From NCBI GenBank assembly GCA_004294445.1, contig REAZ01000016.1, forward strand, positions 40,244 through 104,243: a stretch of DNA of 64,000 nucleotides. The letters run 5' to 3'. Position 1 is the stretch's first letter, and the number at the start of each line of letters is the position of its first letter. The translations under genes and the position numbers were made by a program. Of the stretch, positions 32,394 to 42,538 are shown piece by piece. This DNA comes from Cytophagales bacterium. GTDB taxonomy: Bacteria > Bacteroidota > Bacteroidia > Cytophagales > Thermoflexibacteraceae. Below the pieces are notes generated by a model. The model did not search any database. It saw nothing but the letters and a program-made list of their open reading frames with translations, and was not told the origin of the DNA.

Positions 32394-35303
32394 ATGGTAT
32401 TAAGTTGGAATGAAATCAGAGAAAGAGCCGTTCTTTTCTCCAAAGAATGGGAAAATACTGCCAATGAAGAAGCAGACGCTAAACCTTTTTTAGTGGAATT
32501 TTTTAATGTTTTTGGCGTAAGCCGAAAAAGATTTGCGAGTTTTGAACACAGGGTAAAAAAACTTGACGAAAAAGATGGCTACATTGACCTACTTTGGAAG
32601 GGGACTATCCTGATAGAAATGAAAAGCAGAGGCAAAAACCTCGATAAAGCCTACACCCAAGCAAAAGAATATTTGCATGGGCTTCGGCAGCACGAACTCC
32701 CAAAATATATTCTCATTTCTGATTTTGAAAATTTTAGGCTTTACGACTTAGAAGAGGATACTATCATTGAATTCAAACTTAATGAATTAGTAAAAAATGT
32801 GCAGCATTTTGGACACATTCTGGGCTATCCCAAAAAAATATTCAAAGAGCAAGACCCCGCCAATATCAAAGCGGCAGAGCTGATGGGCAAACTCCACGAC
32901 CGCCTCAAAGAAATTGGCTATGAAGGACACCCTTTAGAAGTCTATTTGGTGAGGGTATTATTCTGCCTTTTTGCCGAAGATACCAATATTTTTGAGAAAC
33001 AACAATTACAAGATTACATTCAGCACAGAACAAATATTGATGGCAGTGATTTGGCTGCAAAACTGCAAGAGTTATTTCAGGTGCTAAACACGCCCAAAGA
33101 AAAACGATTTAAAAATTTGGACGAAGACTTAGCCTATTTTCCTTATATCAACGGAAAACTATTTGAAGAAATATTGCCGACTGCAAGTTTTGATAGCAAA
33201 ATGAGAGAGGCTTTATTAGAATGTTGCTATTTAGATTGGAGTAAAATATCGCCCGCCATTTTTGGTTCTATGTTCCAAAGTGTGATGAACCCGACAGAAC
33301 GCAGAAATTTAGGCGCACACTACACCAGCGAAAGCAATATCCTCAAAGTGATAAGACCTTTGTTTTTAGATGACCTTTGGGCGGAATTTGAAAAAATAAA
33401 ACATTCAATCGATTTACTTACGCATTTTCATACTAAAATAGCGAAATTACGCTTTCTTGACCCTGCTTGTGGCTGTGGGAATTTTTTGATAATTACTTAT
33501 AGAGAATTGCGATTGCTTGAGTTTCAAGTGATTTTAACATTGGAAAAACTAAATTTACGGACTCATCAGATGAAATTTATTGACATTTCTCTATTTTTTA
33601 AAGTCAATGTCGATAAGTTCTATGGGATTGAATATGAGGAGTTTCCTGCCCGAATTGCCGAAGTGGCTATGTGGCTCATAGACCACCAAATGAATATGTA
33701 CTGTAGCATGGAAACAGGCAAAAGACTTTTTAGAATACCTTTGGTAAAATCTGCTAAAATAGTACATGGAGATGCCTTAAAAATAGATTGGAATAGCCTG
33801 CTCACCGAAGAAAATACCATTGAAATTAGTGCCGAAGATGCCGAAATTATTATAAATTCTGCTGTAAAAGAGCCGCAAGCAAAATATGGCAAAGTTAAAT
33901 TAGTAGTAGAAAGATATAAAATTGTAGATGAATTTTCCGAGATAACACCCGATACAAAATTTGACTATATTCTTGGAAATCCGCCCTTTATTGGGAAAAG
34001 CCTACAAAACGCACAGCAAAAAGTAGCGTTGGAAAAAATATTTTTGGGCGTAAGTGGGGCAGGAGTGATGGACTATGTAGCGGCTTGGTACGTAAAAGCG
34101 GCACAATACATTCAAGACACAAAAATCAAAGTAGGCTTTGTTTCTACTAATTCCATTGTTCAAGGCGAACAGGTTGGTATTCTTTGGAATTTACTTTTTA
34201 GTCAATACAAAATCAAAATCCATTTTGCCCACCGAACTTTTAGCTGGAGCAACGAAGCCAGAGGAAATGCTGCTGTTCACGTAGTCATTATTGGCTTTGC
34301 AAATTTTGATACAGACGATAAGGTAATATTTGATTATGAGGACATTAAAGGCGAAGCACGCGCCACAAAAGCAAAAAATATCAATCCTTATCTGGTAGAA
34401 GGAAAAGATTTTGCTTTGATGTCAAGAACTAATCCTATTTGTAATGTGCCTATTATATCAAGAGGGAATATGGCAAATGATGATGGTAATTTAATATTTT
34501 ACAATGAGGAAGAAAAAAATCAGTTTGTAAAATTAGAGCCATTATCAGAAATTTACATTAAAAAATACATGGGTTCTGATGATTTTATCAATAATAAGCA
34601 GAGGTATTGTATTTGGTTAAAAGATGTTTCACCAGATAAACTAACAAAACTGCCTGCAATACTAAAGAGGATAGAAAAAGTGAAAAATTATCGATATAAT
34701 AGTACAAGGGAAGCAACAAAAAAATATGCAAATTCTCCAAGTATTTTTACAGAAATACGACAACCAAACTCTAATTTTTTAATTATCCCAAGTGTTTCTT
34801 CAGAAAAAAGGAAATATATACCGATTGGGTATGAAAACCCCGAAACTATAATTAATACCGATGTTAGTTTCATTGCAAATATTACCCTCTATCACTTTGG
34901 AGTTTTAACGTCTTCAATGCATATAGCTTGGGTAAAATATACTTGTGGTCGCTTAAAAAGTGATTTTCGTTACTCAAATACAATCGTTTACAATAACTTC
35001 CCTTGGGCAGAAAGCCCAACCGACAAGCAAATAAAAGCCATTGAAGAAAAGGCACAAAAGGTATTAGACATAAGAGCTACTTTCCCTAATAGTTCTTTGG
35101 CAGATTTATACAATCCTTTGCTCATGCCTCCTGCCTTAGTAAAAGCCCACAATGAGTTGGACAAAGCCGTAGATTTGGCATACAGACCGCAGCCATTTAC
35201 AAGCGAAGCAAACCGTATGGTTTTTCTCTTTGAGCTATACGAAAAATATACTGCCGATTTATTTACCAAAGAAAAGGTAAAGAAAAAACGGAAAGAGAAA
35301 TAA
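32394..35303 (+). CDS. MmeI-type (Type IIL) restriction-modification enzyme
   Basis: 969 aa, close to MmeI (919 aa). N-terminal nuclease: DGYIDLLWKGTILIEMKSRGK at about residues 62-82 gives the D-(x)n-ExK site. Methyltransferase motif I is FLDPACGCGNF near 355, motif IV is LGNPPFIGK near 530, typical of N6-adenine methylation. The C-terminal ~400 residues contain the target-recognition part, including IISRGNM and YCIWLKDV patterns. One protein cuts, methylates and recognises DNA. Its partner kinase-like gene starts 45 bp downstream. Confident in the family; specificity is unknown. Confidence 0.88.
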   Translation: MVLSWNEIRERAVLFSKEWENTANEEADAKPFLVEFFNVFGVSRKRFASFEHRVKKLDEKDGYIDLLWKGTILIEMKSRGKNLDKAYTQAKEYLHGLRQHELPKYILISDFENFRLYDLEEDTIIEFKLNELVKNVQHFGHILGYPKKIFKEQDPANIKAAELMGKLHDRLKEIGYEGHPLEVYLVRVLFCLFAEDTNIFEKQQLQDYIQHRTNIDGSDLAAKLQELFQVLNTPKEKRFKNLDEDLAYFPYINGKLFEEILPTASFDSKMREALLECCYLDWSKISPAIFGSMFQSVMNPTERRNLGAHYTSESNILKVIRPLFLDDLWAEFEKIKHSIDLLTHFHTKIAKLRFLDPACGCGNFLIITYRELRLLEFQVILTLEKLNLRTHQMKFIDISLFFKVNVDKFYGIEYEEFPARIAEVAMWLIDHQMNMYCSMETGKRLFRIPLVKSAKIVHGDALKIDWNSLLTEENTIEISAEDAEIIINSAVKEPQAKYGKVKLVVERYKIVDEFSEITPDTKFDYILGNPPFIGKSLQNAQQKVALEKIFLGVSGAGVMDYVAAWYVKAAQYIQDTKIKVGFVSTNSIVQGEQVGILWNLLFSQYKIKIHFAHRTFSWSNEARGNAAVHVVIIGFANFDTDDKVIFDYEDIKGEARATKAKNINPYLVEGKDFALMSRTNPICNVPIISRGNMANDDGNLIFYNEEEKNQFVKLEPLSEIYIKKYMGSDDFINNKQRYCIWLKDVSPDKLTKLPAILKRIEKVKNYRYNSTREATKKYANSPSIFTEIRQPNSNFLIIPSVSSEKRKYIPIGYENPETIINTDVSFIANITLYHFGVLTSSMHIAWVKYTCGRLKSDFRYSNTIVYNNFPWAESPTDKQIKAIEEKAQKVLDIRATFPNSSLADLYNPLLMPPALVKAHNELDKAVDLAYRPQPFTSEANRMVFLFELYEKYTADLFTKEKVKKKRKEK

Positions 35304-35347
35304 TTTGGAGATAAAAAAATCCTTAATTAGCAAATAACTAAATTTGT

Positions 35348-35992
35348 ATGGACTTTAATTTTTTAAAACATGAACTACAAAATATCCTTCGAGGAAAGGG
35401 CGAAGTTAGCTATGGAGAATCTATCCAAGCAGCAGCCAGTTACCTTAGAAAAAGCACTCAAACAAGTACAGTGGCTCAAAGAAATGAGCCAAACAAAGCA
35501 GAAGAAACAAAGAGTTTGATAGCATATATAAATGCAAATCATCTTTGGAACTGCGACATCAATTTTAATCTCTTTCTATCCGAAGGAGCAGAGCAAAGGG
35601 TTTATATAAAAGATAAAAGCAAGGTACTGAAGTTAAATGACTCTATTTATTATGAATCTTGGCTAGACTACTTGCAGAACCTGCTACTAAACAATTATTT
35701 TTTTCCTGATACAGCCTACAATTTATTAGGGTTCTATAAGGCATCTAATGATGTGTTGTATGCCTTAGTTGAGCAAAACTATATAGAAGCCACACAACCT
35801 ACGGATTTGAGCCGAGTAAAAGACTTCTTAGTAAGCAATGGCTTTGTAAATAACCGTAACCACGATTATTATCATGCTGATTTGGGAATTATTTTAGAAG
35901 ATTTGCATGATGAAAACGTACTCACTGCAAATGATATTCTTTATTTTATTGACACTGTTTTTTATATTAAGCCCCAAATATTATGGAATTAG
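35348..35992 (+). CDS. Polyvalent protein kinase-like protein
   Basis: 214 aa. The N-terminal ~60 residues are Gln/Ser-rich and lack structure. Then the kinase fold: FLSEGAEQRVYIKDKSKVLKLND (the ATP-binding beta strand with Lys), YALVEQNYIEA (hinge), LEDLHDENVL (catalytic loop, His-Asp... Asn) and ILYFIDTVFYI (metal-binding Asp). This is the compact polyvalent/HipA-like kinase set found in phage-defence and conjugative regions. It probably forms an operon with the MmeI-type enzyme. Substrate unknown. Confidence 0.6.
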   Translation: MDFNFLKHELQNILRGKGEVSYGESIQAAASYLRKSTQTSTVAQRNEPNKAEETKSLIAYINANHLWNCDINFNLFLSEGAEQRVYIKDKSKVLKLNDSIYYESWLDYLQNLLLNNYFFPDTAYNLLGFYKASNDVLYALVEQNYIEATQPTDLSRVKDFLVSNGFVNNRNHDYYHADLGIILEDLHDENVLTANDILYFIDTVFYIKPQILWN

Positions 35993-36179
35993 ATTTGAAA
36001 AGTAATGACTCCTCTTTTGTAACCCTCCCCAAAACGAAATGCCGTTGCATGGTTAAATTACACAAAATAGGCTACTAATGCTCCATAAAAAAAGCAAACA
36101 TATCAAACATTGGCGTATTAGTTTCTAATATTTACGAATAGGCTTGGTCAAAGTTACAGTATTACGATTAGTTTGTATT

Positions 36180-36404
36180 TTATTTTTTAGTACGTTTCTT
36201 TTTTACAAAAAGGAAAGCAAGTGCAGCAAGCGGTAGTACCGTAATAGCAAGAAAAGCTAATAGTGGGGCAGGTGCATTGATAAGATAGTAAACACAATAA
36301 GCAACAAAGCATAGACAAATTACAGCATAGAGATAAGGGCTGGATACTATACAGCCAAATGCTAAGACAAGTCCAAAAATTAGTGCAAAAAGTAAAATAT
36401 TCAT
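36180..36404 (-). CDS. Small membrane protein, three TM segments
   Basis: 74 aa, almost entirely hydrophobic: LLFALIFGLVLAFGCIVS, LYAVICLCFVAYCVYYLI and PLLAFLAITVLPLAALAFLFV, then a KKKRTKK tail that fixes the C-terminus in the cytoplasm. No function recognised. Two further tiny membrane-protein ORFs follow upstream on the same strand. Confidence 0.6.
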   Translation of the reverse strand: MNILLFALIFGLVLAFGCIVSSPYLYAVICLCFVAYCVYYLINAPAPLLAFLAITVLPLAALAFLFVKKKRTKK

Positions 36405-36414
36405 TTAGAGGGTT

Positions 36415-36510
36415 TTACATTCCTTTGGTTATATCGTCCTTTTCTTTTGATGCCTGATACACACCCGCAAATAGAGAAATGATAAACAAAATAGTAAGTA
36501 TCCAGCCCAT
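36415..36510 (-). CDS. 31-aa single-pass membrane protein
   Basis: ATG at 36510, reading MGWILTILFIISLFAGVYQ then a charged tail ending KGM. One hydrophobic helix, similar to small stress or transport-accessory peptides. It starts 24 bp from the next small ORF and stops 11 bp before the gene at 36404. Coding status rests on hydrophobicity and tight packing. Confidence 0.4.
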   Translation of the reverse strand: MGWILTILFIISLFAGVYQASKEKDDITKGM

Positions 36511-36533
36511 AATAGGTAACTTATTTAATGGTT

Positions 36534-36635
36534 TTAAGAATAAAAATTATTATCATTTTCCTCTGATTTATCAGATAGTGTGATTTTGATAAGCCCAACA
36601 AAAACAAGAATGATAATAATACTAATTATATCCAC
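36534..36635 (-). CDS. 33-aa single-pass membrane protein (GTG start)
   Basis: GTG at 36635, reading DIISIIIILVFVGLIKIT, then a charged tail SDKSEENDNNFYS. Hydrophobic helix followed by a polar tail, as for the neighbour. Could be chance, but three such genes in a row suggests a small membrane-protein operon. Confidence 0.35.
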   Translation of the reverse strand: MDIISIIIILVFVGLIKITLSDKSEENDNNFYS

Positions 36636-36828
36636 AGTTTATTAGGTTAGTTTTTGATTACCAACAACGAAAAAACTCCATAAAAGTTATACATAAGTTT
36701 AAATACGCTAAAAATTCATTTCTTTTTTATCAAAATCAAAGCCAAATCTTTAAAGTAAGTCAAACAAAAATTTTATTATTTATTGAAAAAAATCAATTAT
36801 AAATTTTAAAATTTCAGATAAAATACCT

Positions 36829-36836
36829 TACCTTTG
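36829..36836 (+). promoter_or_regulatory. Promoter -7 element of recA
   Basis: TACCTTTG matches TAnnTTTG, 113 bp before the recA start. The -33 TTG is not evident, but recA promoters often bind LexA here; no LexA box was identified. Confidence 0.55.
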
Positions 36837-36948
36837 TAAAATAATGAGATAGCGAATATCCCAAATTTTTTACGGAAAATTATCAGAAATTCACCTATAA
36901 TTTGGTAATTTTGATTCTTAAATTTAAAATATTGAATATCAAAAGTAT

Positions 36949-37983
36949 ATGGCAGCAGCAGTAGTAGATGAAAAATCTGAAAAATTAAAAATGTTAGAGC
37001 TTACGCTTGCGAAGTTGGACAAAACTTACGGCAAGGGTACGGTGATGAAACTCAATGACGGTAAAATAGAGGCTGTGCCTTGTATCTCTACAGGCTCTTT
37101 GGGTTTGGATATAGCGTTGGGCATTGGTGGCTTGCCTCGTGGCAGGGTGGTAGAGATTTACGGACCAGAAGCATCGGGCAAGACAACTTTGACCTTGCAC
37201 TGCATCGCAGAGGCACAAAAAGCAGGTGGATTAGCCGCATTCATAGACGCAGAACACGCATTCGACAAAACGTATGCCGAAAAATTAGGCATTGATTTGG
37301 ACAATCTATACGTTTCCCAGCCCGATAACGGTGAGCAAGCCTTAGAAATTGCCGAACATCTGATTCGCTCAGGGGCAATCGATATTTTAGTCATTGACTC
37401 CGTAGCGGCACTTGTTCCGAAGGCAGAGATAGAAGGCGAAATGGGCGATAGCAAAATGGGCTTGCAGGCGCGCCTTATGTCCCAAGCCTTGCGAAAACTC
37501 ACAGGAACAATTAGCAAGACGCATTGCTGCTGTATCTTTATCAACCAGTTACGTGATAAAATTGGTGTGATGTTCGGTAGCCCCGAAACTACTACAGGTG
37601 GAAATGCCTTAAAATACTACTCCTCTGTTCGTTTGGATATTCGCCGCATCAGCGCACTCAAAGAAGGTGCTGAAAATATCATAGGCAGCCGCACGAGGGT
37701 GAAAGTACAAAAAAATAAGGTAGCTCCTCCGTTCAAGCAAGCCGAATTTGATATTATTTATGGTCAGGGCATCTCTAAGGCAGGCGAAATAGTCGATTTG
37801 GCGAGCGATATGGAAATAATCAAAAAGTCTGGCTCTTGGTTTTCTTACAAAAATAACAAATTAGGACAGGGACGAGATACAGTAAAAGCTATTATTCAGG
37901 ATAATCCAGAATTAATGGACGAGTTGGAAGCAAAAATACGTGCCAAAGTAAAAGGTGAAGAAGTAGAAACAGAAGCTGAATAA
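36949..37983 (+). CDS. recA: Recombinase RecA
   Basis: 344 aa, standard length. Walker [11 protein letters not shown] near residue 69, Walker [16 protein letters not shown] near 145, and the DNA-binding loops [20 protein letters not shown] and [28 protein letters not shown]. The intact recombinase catalyses strand exchange and SOS co-protease activity. The C-terminus ends in an acidic segment as is usual. It is followed by a terminator at 38030 and by uvrA, the pair forming a DNA-repair neighbourhood. Confidence 0.97.
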   Translation: MAAAVVDEKSEKLKMLELTLAKLDKTYGKGTVMKLNDGKIEAVPCISTGSLGLDIALGIGGLPRGRVVEIYGPEASGKTTLTLHCIAEAQKAGGLAAFIDAEHAFDKTYAEKLGIDLDNLYVSQPDNGEQALEIAEHLIRSGAIDILVIDSVAALVPKAEIEGEMGDSKMGLQARLMSQALRKLTGTISKTHCCCIFINQLRDKIGVMFGSPETTTGGNALKYYSSVRLDIRRISALKEGAENIIGSRTRVKVQKNKVAPPFKQAEFDIIYGQGISKAGEIVDLASDMEIIKKSGSWFSYKNNKLGQGRDTVKAIIQDNPELMDELEAKIRAKVKGEEVETEAE

Positions 37984-38029
37984 TTCGCTCGATGTTTTGA
38001 TGTAGGGAAAATAGAAACAAAAGAAAAAT

Positions 38030-38065
38030 AGTACATTTGTTTTAATACAAGTGTACTGTTTTTTT
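38030..38065 (+). terminator. Terminator of recA
   Basis: Arms AGTACATTTG (38030-38039) and CAAGTGTACT (38048-38057), 10 bp with one G-U, followed by a T run at 38059-38065. Confidence 0.85.
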
Positions 38066-38070
38066 ATGTC

Positions 38071-38078
38071 TATCTTTG
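38071..38078 (+). promoter_or_regulatory. Promoter -7 element of uvrA
   Basis: TATCTTTG matches TAnnTTTG and starts six bases after the recA terminator. The uvrA ATG is 45 bp further. Confidence 0.6.
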
Positions 38079-38122
38079 CGAATAGTATCATTAAAAATTA
38101 AACAAACATCTTTCCCCTGCGA

Positions 38123-41020
38123 ATGGTTAATCATAGTATGGAAAATATTGACAATCTTTCTCCCAAAGAATATATCATCATCAAAGGTGCAAAAGTAAAT
38201 AACCTCAAAAATTTGAGTGTCGCTATTCCACGCAATAAGTTAGTGGTTATCACTGGTTTATCTGGCTCTGGCAAATCTTCTCTTGCCTTCGATACGCTTT
38301 TTGCCGAAGGGCAACGTATGTACGTAGAAAGTCTAAGTTCGTATGCAAGGCAGTTTTTGGGGAGAATGGAAAAGCCCGAAGTGGAGTACATCAGAGGCGT
38401 TTCGCCTGCGATTGCCGTTGAGCAGAAAGTAAATAGTCGCAACCCTCGCTCTACGGTAGGGACTACCACAGAAATTTATGACTACATGAAGTTGCTTTTT
38501 GCGCGCATTGGCAAAACTTTTTCGCCTATTTCTGGGCAAGTAGTCAGAAGAGATACGGTGAGTGATGTGGTAAATTCCGTACTTAATTTTGCTGAAAATG
38601 AACGTTTTATGGTGCTTGCTCCTCTGTTTGTCAAAAATAACCGTACCTATGAAGACGAGTTGAAAATATTATTGCAAAAAGGATTTACAAGACTGTATAT
38701 CCAAACGTTGTCAGTGGTCGAACCCCACAGTGGAACTGCTGAAAATCGTTTGAACCCAATAGGTGAAGTCAAATTTATCGAAAAGGAGTTGGAAGAATTG
38801 TCTGTGAGGACACAGACAATGGCAGAAGAAGACTCTGCCAATCGTTCGAACTACATTCTCATAGACCGCAATACCGTAAAGCATAATGACGAAGATTTCC
38901 AATATCGCTTGGCAGACTCGGTGCAAACGGCGTTTTATGAAGGAGAAGATAATTGTATCATTGCTTTGGCGAATGGAGATTTACTGACCTTTTCTGACAA
39001 ATTTGAGGCTGATGGCATCAGATTCGAGGAGCCAAGCGTCAATCTATTTACCTTTAATAACCCTTACGGGGCTTGCAAACGCTGCGAAGGTTTTGGCAAT
39101 GTTTTGGGCATTGACCCCGATTTGGTCATTCCCGATAAAACACTTTCTATTTATGAGGGTGCTATTGCTGCTTGGAAATCCGACAAAATGCGTGAAGAAT
39201 GGCTGACTCCCTTGCTCAGAAACGGTATCAAGTTCGATTTCCCAATTCACCGAGCCTACAATGAACTCACTGCACAGGAACAAGAATTACTTTGGACAGG
39301 GAATGAGTTTTTTCAGGGCATCAATCATTTTTTTGCTTTCTTAGAAGAGCATCTCTACGAAATAAAATATAGGGTCATGCTTTCAAGGTATAGAGGCAAA
39401 ACCGCTTGCCCAGATTGCAAGGGAACGCGACTTCGCAAGGATGCACAATATGTAAAAATCAATGGGAAATCTATAGTAGATTTAGTCTTATTACCTATTG
39501 GGAAAGCCATTAGTTTCTTTGATGAAATCCAACTCACTGATTATGAGGCAAAAGTTGCGAAACGAATTTTGACAGAAATTCAAAATCGTTTGAAATATTT
39601 GGAACTTACAGGCTTAGGCTACCTCACCCTCAATAGGCTCACTTCTTCTCTTTCTGGTGGTGAGTTTCAGCGCATTAAGTTAGCTACTTCGCTTGGGAGT
39701 GCGCTTGTAGGGTCTATGTATATCCTTGACGAGCCAAGCATTGGTTTGCACCCGCGAGATACCCAAAACTTAGTGGAGGTGATTAAAACTCTCAGAGATT
39801 TGGGAAATACAGTCATAGTGGTGGAGCATGAGGAGGAAGTGATGCGGCAAGCCGACCAAATTATAGATATTGGTCCCGAAGCGGGCGCGCATGGTGGGCA
39901 TCTGATTTTTCAAGGCTCTTTTGCAGAAATAATGAAAGATGCAAAAAGCCTCACCGCACGCTACCTCAATGGCACACAACAGATTGATATTCCGAAACAT
40001 AGACGAGAGTGGAAAAGCTATATAGAAGTTACAGGAGCGAGAGAGAATAACCTGAAAAACCTATCTGTCAAGTTTCCTTTGGGAATACTCACCGTAGTTA
40101 CGGGTGTAAGCGGTTCGGGAAAATCTACTTTGATAAAAAAAGTGCTGTATCCTGCGCTTGCAAAGCACCTCGGCGGCGGAAGCGGGGAGGAGAGTGGTAA
40201 GATGGAAAAATTGAATGGTGATTTGAAAAAAATAAAGCAAATAGAATTTGTCGACCAAAACCCTATTGGCAAGTCATCACGCTCTAATCCAGTTACTTAC
40301 ATCAAAGTTTATGACTACATTCGCAACCTTTATGCCGAGCAAGCCCTCGCCAAACAGCGTGGCTATAAGGCAGGATTTTTCTCTTTCAACGTGGATGGCG
40401 GCAGGTGTGATGTGTGCCAAGGCGAAGGGGAAACCAAAATAGAAATGCAGTTCATGGCAGATATTTATCTCACCTGCGAAAGTTGCAAAGGCAAACGTTT
40501 CAAACAAGAAGTGTTGGATATTACCTATAATGACAAAAGTATCGCCGATGTGCTGGACATGACGATAGAGGAAAGTATGACTTTCTTCAAAGACCTTCCC
40601 GCTATTCGCGAGCGTCTCCGCCCCCTTGACGAGGTAGGGCTTGGCTATGTCAAATTGGGGCAGTCCTCCAATACGCTATCGGGCGGCGAGGCACAGCGCG
40701 TTAAATTAGCATCTTTTTTGGGTAAAAATAATACCGAAGGCGACGGTGTGCTGTTTATTTTTGACGAGCCTACTACAGGGCTGCATTTTCACGATATTCA
40801 CAAACTCCTTTCAGCCATCAATGCCCTTGTAAATCAGGGAAATAGCGTCATCATCATCGAGCATAATATGGACATCATCAAGTGTGCGGACTGGATTATA
40901 GACTTAGGGCTGGAAGGTGGCGAAAATGGCGGAAACCTCTGTTTCGAAGGCACTCCCGAACAGATGATAAAGTTAGAAAATAACCACACCGCAAGATTTT
41001 TGAGGGAACGATATAAATGA
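38123..41020 (+). CDS. uvrA: Excinuclease ABC subunit UvrA
   Basis: 965 aa. Two ABC ATPase units: Walker [10 protein letters not shown] near residue 45, signature [12 protein letters not shown] near 510, then a second Walker [10 protein letters not shown] near 660 and signature [12 protein letters not shown] near 850. Zinc-binding cysteines appear as [22 protein letters not shown] and CESCKG. UvrA scans DNA for bulky lesions and loads UvrB. The start could also be Met6 (MENIDNL). Its -7 box lies directly upstream. Confidence 0.96.
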   Translation: MVNHSMENIDNLSPKEYIIIKGAKVNNLKNLSVAIPRNKLVVITGLSGSGKSSLAFDTLFAEGQRMYVESLSSYARQFLGRMEKPEVEYIRGVSPAIAVEQKVNSRNPRSTVGTTTEIYDYMKLLFARIGKTFSPISGQVVRRDTVSDVVNSVLNFAENERFMVLAPLFVKNNRTYEDELKILLQKGFTRLYIQTLSVVEPHSGTAENRLNPIGEVKFIEKELEELSVRTQTMAEEDSANRSNYILIDRNTVKHNDEDFQYRLADSVQTAFYEGEDNCIIALANGDLLTFSDKFEADGIRFEEPSVNLFTFNNPYGACKRCEGFGNVLGIDPDLVIPDKTLSIYEGAIAAWKSDKMREEWLTPLLRNGIKFDFPIHRAYNELTAQEQELLWTGNEFFQGINHFFAFLEEHLYEIKYRVMLSRYRGKTACPDCKGTRLRKDAQYVKINGKSIVDLVLLPIGKAISFFDEIQLTDYEAKVAKRILTEIQNRLKYLELTGLGYLTLNRLTSSLSGGEFQRIKLATSLGSALVGSMYILDEPSIGLHPRDTQNLVEVIKTLRDLGNTVIVVEHEEEVMRQADQIIDIGPEAGAHGGHLIFQGSFAEIMKDAKSLTARYLNGTQQIDIPKHRREWKSYIEVTGARENNLKNLSVKFPLGILTVVTGVSGSGKSTLIKKVLYPALAKHLGGGSGEESGKMEKLNGDLKKIKQIEFVDQNPIGKSSRSNPVTYIKVYDYIRNLYAEQALAKQRGYKAGFFSFNVDGGRCDVCQGEGETKIEMQFMADIYLTCESCKGKRFKQEVLDITYNDKSIADVLDMTIEESMTFFKDLPAIRERLRPLDEVGLGYVKLGQSSNTLSGGEAQRVKLASFLGKNNTEGDGVLFIFDEPTTGLHFHDIHKLLSAINALVNQGNSVIIIEHNMDIIKCADWIIDLGLEGGENGGNLCFEGTPEQMIKLENNHTARFLRERYK

Positions 41021-41152
41021 AATGAGTAACCTCTGACTTAGATTAGAAAGCGATAAATCCCTTAAGAATAGTACATTTTTATTCTTTCAAAAGAAAAAAT
41101 ACATAGATTTGCAATTTAGTTGCAAAAATTAAGTACAAATTTTCTAAAGCCA

Positions 41153-42361
41153 ATGAATCTCGCCTCCATATCATTTAGTTACCTGAAAGCCAATCGCATG
41201 AGTACAGCACTTAACTTGCTCTTGCTCGCTTTTGGCGTATCCGTTGTCGTCATTTTATTATTAGTGGTCAATCAGGTAGAAGACCGTTTTAGCCGCAACG
41301 CCAAAGATATTAGCTTGGTAGTAGGGGCGAAGGGCAGCCCGCTACAGCTGATTCTCTCTGCCATTTACCACATAGACTACCCTACGGGCAATATCAAAAT
41401 CAAAGATGCACGCAAAGTGATGAAAAACCCGTTGGTGAAGCAAGCAATTCCGCTTGGACTTGGCGATAGCTACAACGGATTCAGAATAGTAGGCACTAAT
41501 CATGACTACTTTAAGCATTTTAACTGCCAGCTCAAAGAAGGAAAACTTTGGGAAAAAACTTTGGAAGCGGTGATAGGGAGTGATGTCGCAAAAATATCGG
41601 GCTTAAAAATTGGAGATAAATTCGCAGGGGCGCATGGACTCGAAGATGGTGGTCATGTTCACGAATCGCACGATTATGTAGTTGTTGGCATCATGCAGCC
41701 TAATGGCATGGTTACAGACAAACTTGTGCTAACAGCGATGGAAAGTGTTTGGGCAGTGCATGAGGAAAAGAAAGAAGAAACGCAGGCAGCAAACACAGAT
41801 AGCACCGCCACAAATGATGACGACAAAGAATATACTGCACTACTGATAAAATATCGGTCGCCGATGGGAGCAGTTACCTTGCCTCGCTTGGTCAATAGCA
41901 TTGGCAATTTGCAGGCAGCCTCACCCGCCGTGGAAATTAGCCGCCTTTTTAACCTGATAGGCATTGGGGCAGATATTTTGCGTTTTTTTGCCCTTGCTAT
42001 CATCTGTATTTCTTTCCTAAGTATGTTTGGCGTGCTTTACAACGCATTGAAAGAGCGTCAGTTTGATATTGCCCTCATGCGTACACTTGGGGCTTCTCGC
42101 CTCAAAGTTTTTGTACTTATCATTTTCGAGGGAGTTTTATTGGCAGTCTTAGGCACTTGCTTGGGCATCGTGCTTGGGCATAGTGGCATTGCATTATTTG
42201 CTTCTTTCTATAAGCAAGCCGAAAGTCAAATCTCTGCCGTAGTGTGGCTTTCCGAAGAGTTTTACCTAATCGGGTTGGCTATTTTTGCAGGGTTTTTATC
42301 CGCTTTTATTCCTGCCTTGCAAGCCTACAAAATGGATATTGCAAAGATTTTAGCAAAGTAA
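41153..42361 (+). CDS. ABC transporter permease (MacB/FtsX-like)
   Basis: 402 aa from the ATG at 41153; the upstream TTG at 41120 lacks support. One N-terminal TM helix (TALNLLLLAFGVSVVVILLLVV), a ~200-residue periplasmic domain (DISLVVGAKGSPLQLILSAIYHI...), then three TM helices in the final third (ILRFFALAIICISFLSMFGV, LRVFVLIIFEGVLLAVLGTCLG, YLIGLAIFAGFLSAFIP). This is the FtsX/MacB permease topology. The matching ATPase is not adjacent. A TAGATTTG box lies at 41104-41111. Confidence 0.85.
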   Translation: MNLASISFSYLKANRMSTALNLLLLAFGVSVVVILLLVVNQVEDRFSRNAKDISLVVGAKGSPLQLILSAIYHIDYPTGNIKIKDARKVMKNPLVKQAIPLGLGDSYNGFRIVGTNHDYFKHFNCQLKEGKLWEKTLEAVIGSDVAKISGLKIGDKFAGAHGLEDGGHVHESHDYVVVGIMQPNGMVTDKLVLTAMESVWAVHEEKKEETQAANTDSTATNDDDKEYTALLIKYRSPMGAVTLPRLVNSIGNLQAASPAVEISRLFNLIGIGADILRFFALAIICISFLSMFGVLYNALKERQFDIALMRTLGASRLKVFVLIIFEGVLLAVLGTCLGIVLGHSGIALFASFYKQAESQISAVVWLSEEFYLIGLAIFAGFLSAFIPALQAYKMDIAKILAK

Positions 42362-42538
42362 ATAAGGCAGTAAATGATATTTTATTTGAAAAAGTAATAG
42401 GAGAAATAGATTTTTTTCTTAAAAATTGTATATTTAACTAATGGGAATCTATGACTTTTTTATTTGTCTGATTTTCAATAAGATAATTTATTTTATCTCT
42501 CCAAAATACATTTTTCTAATCTATAAAATACATTTTTT

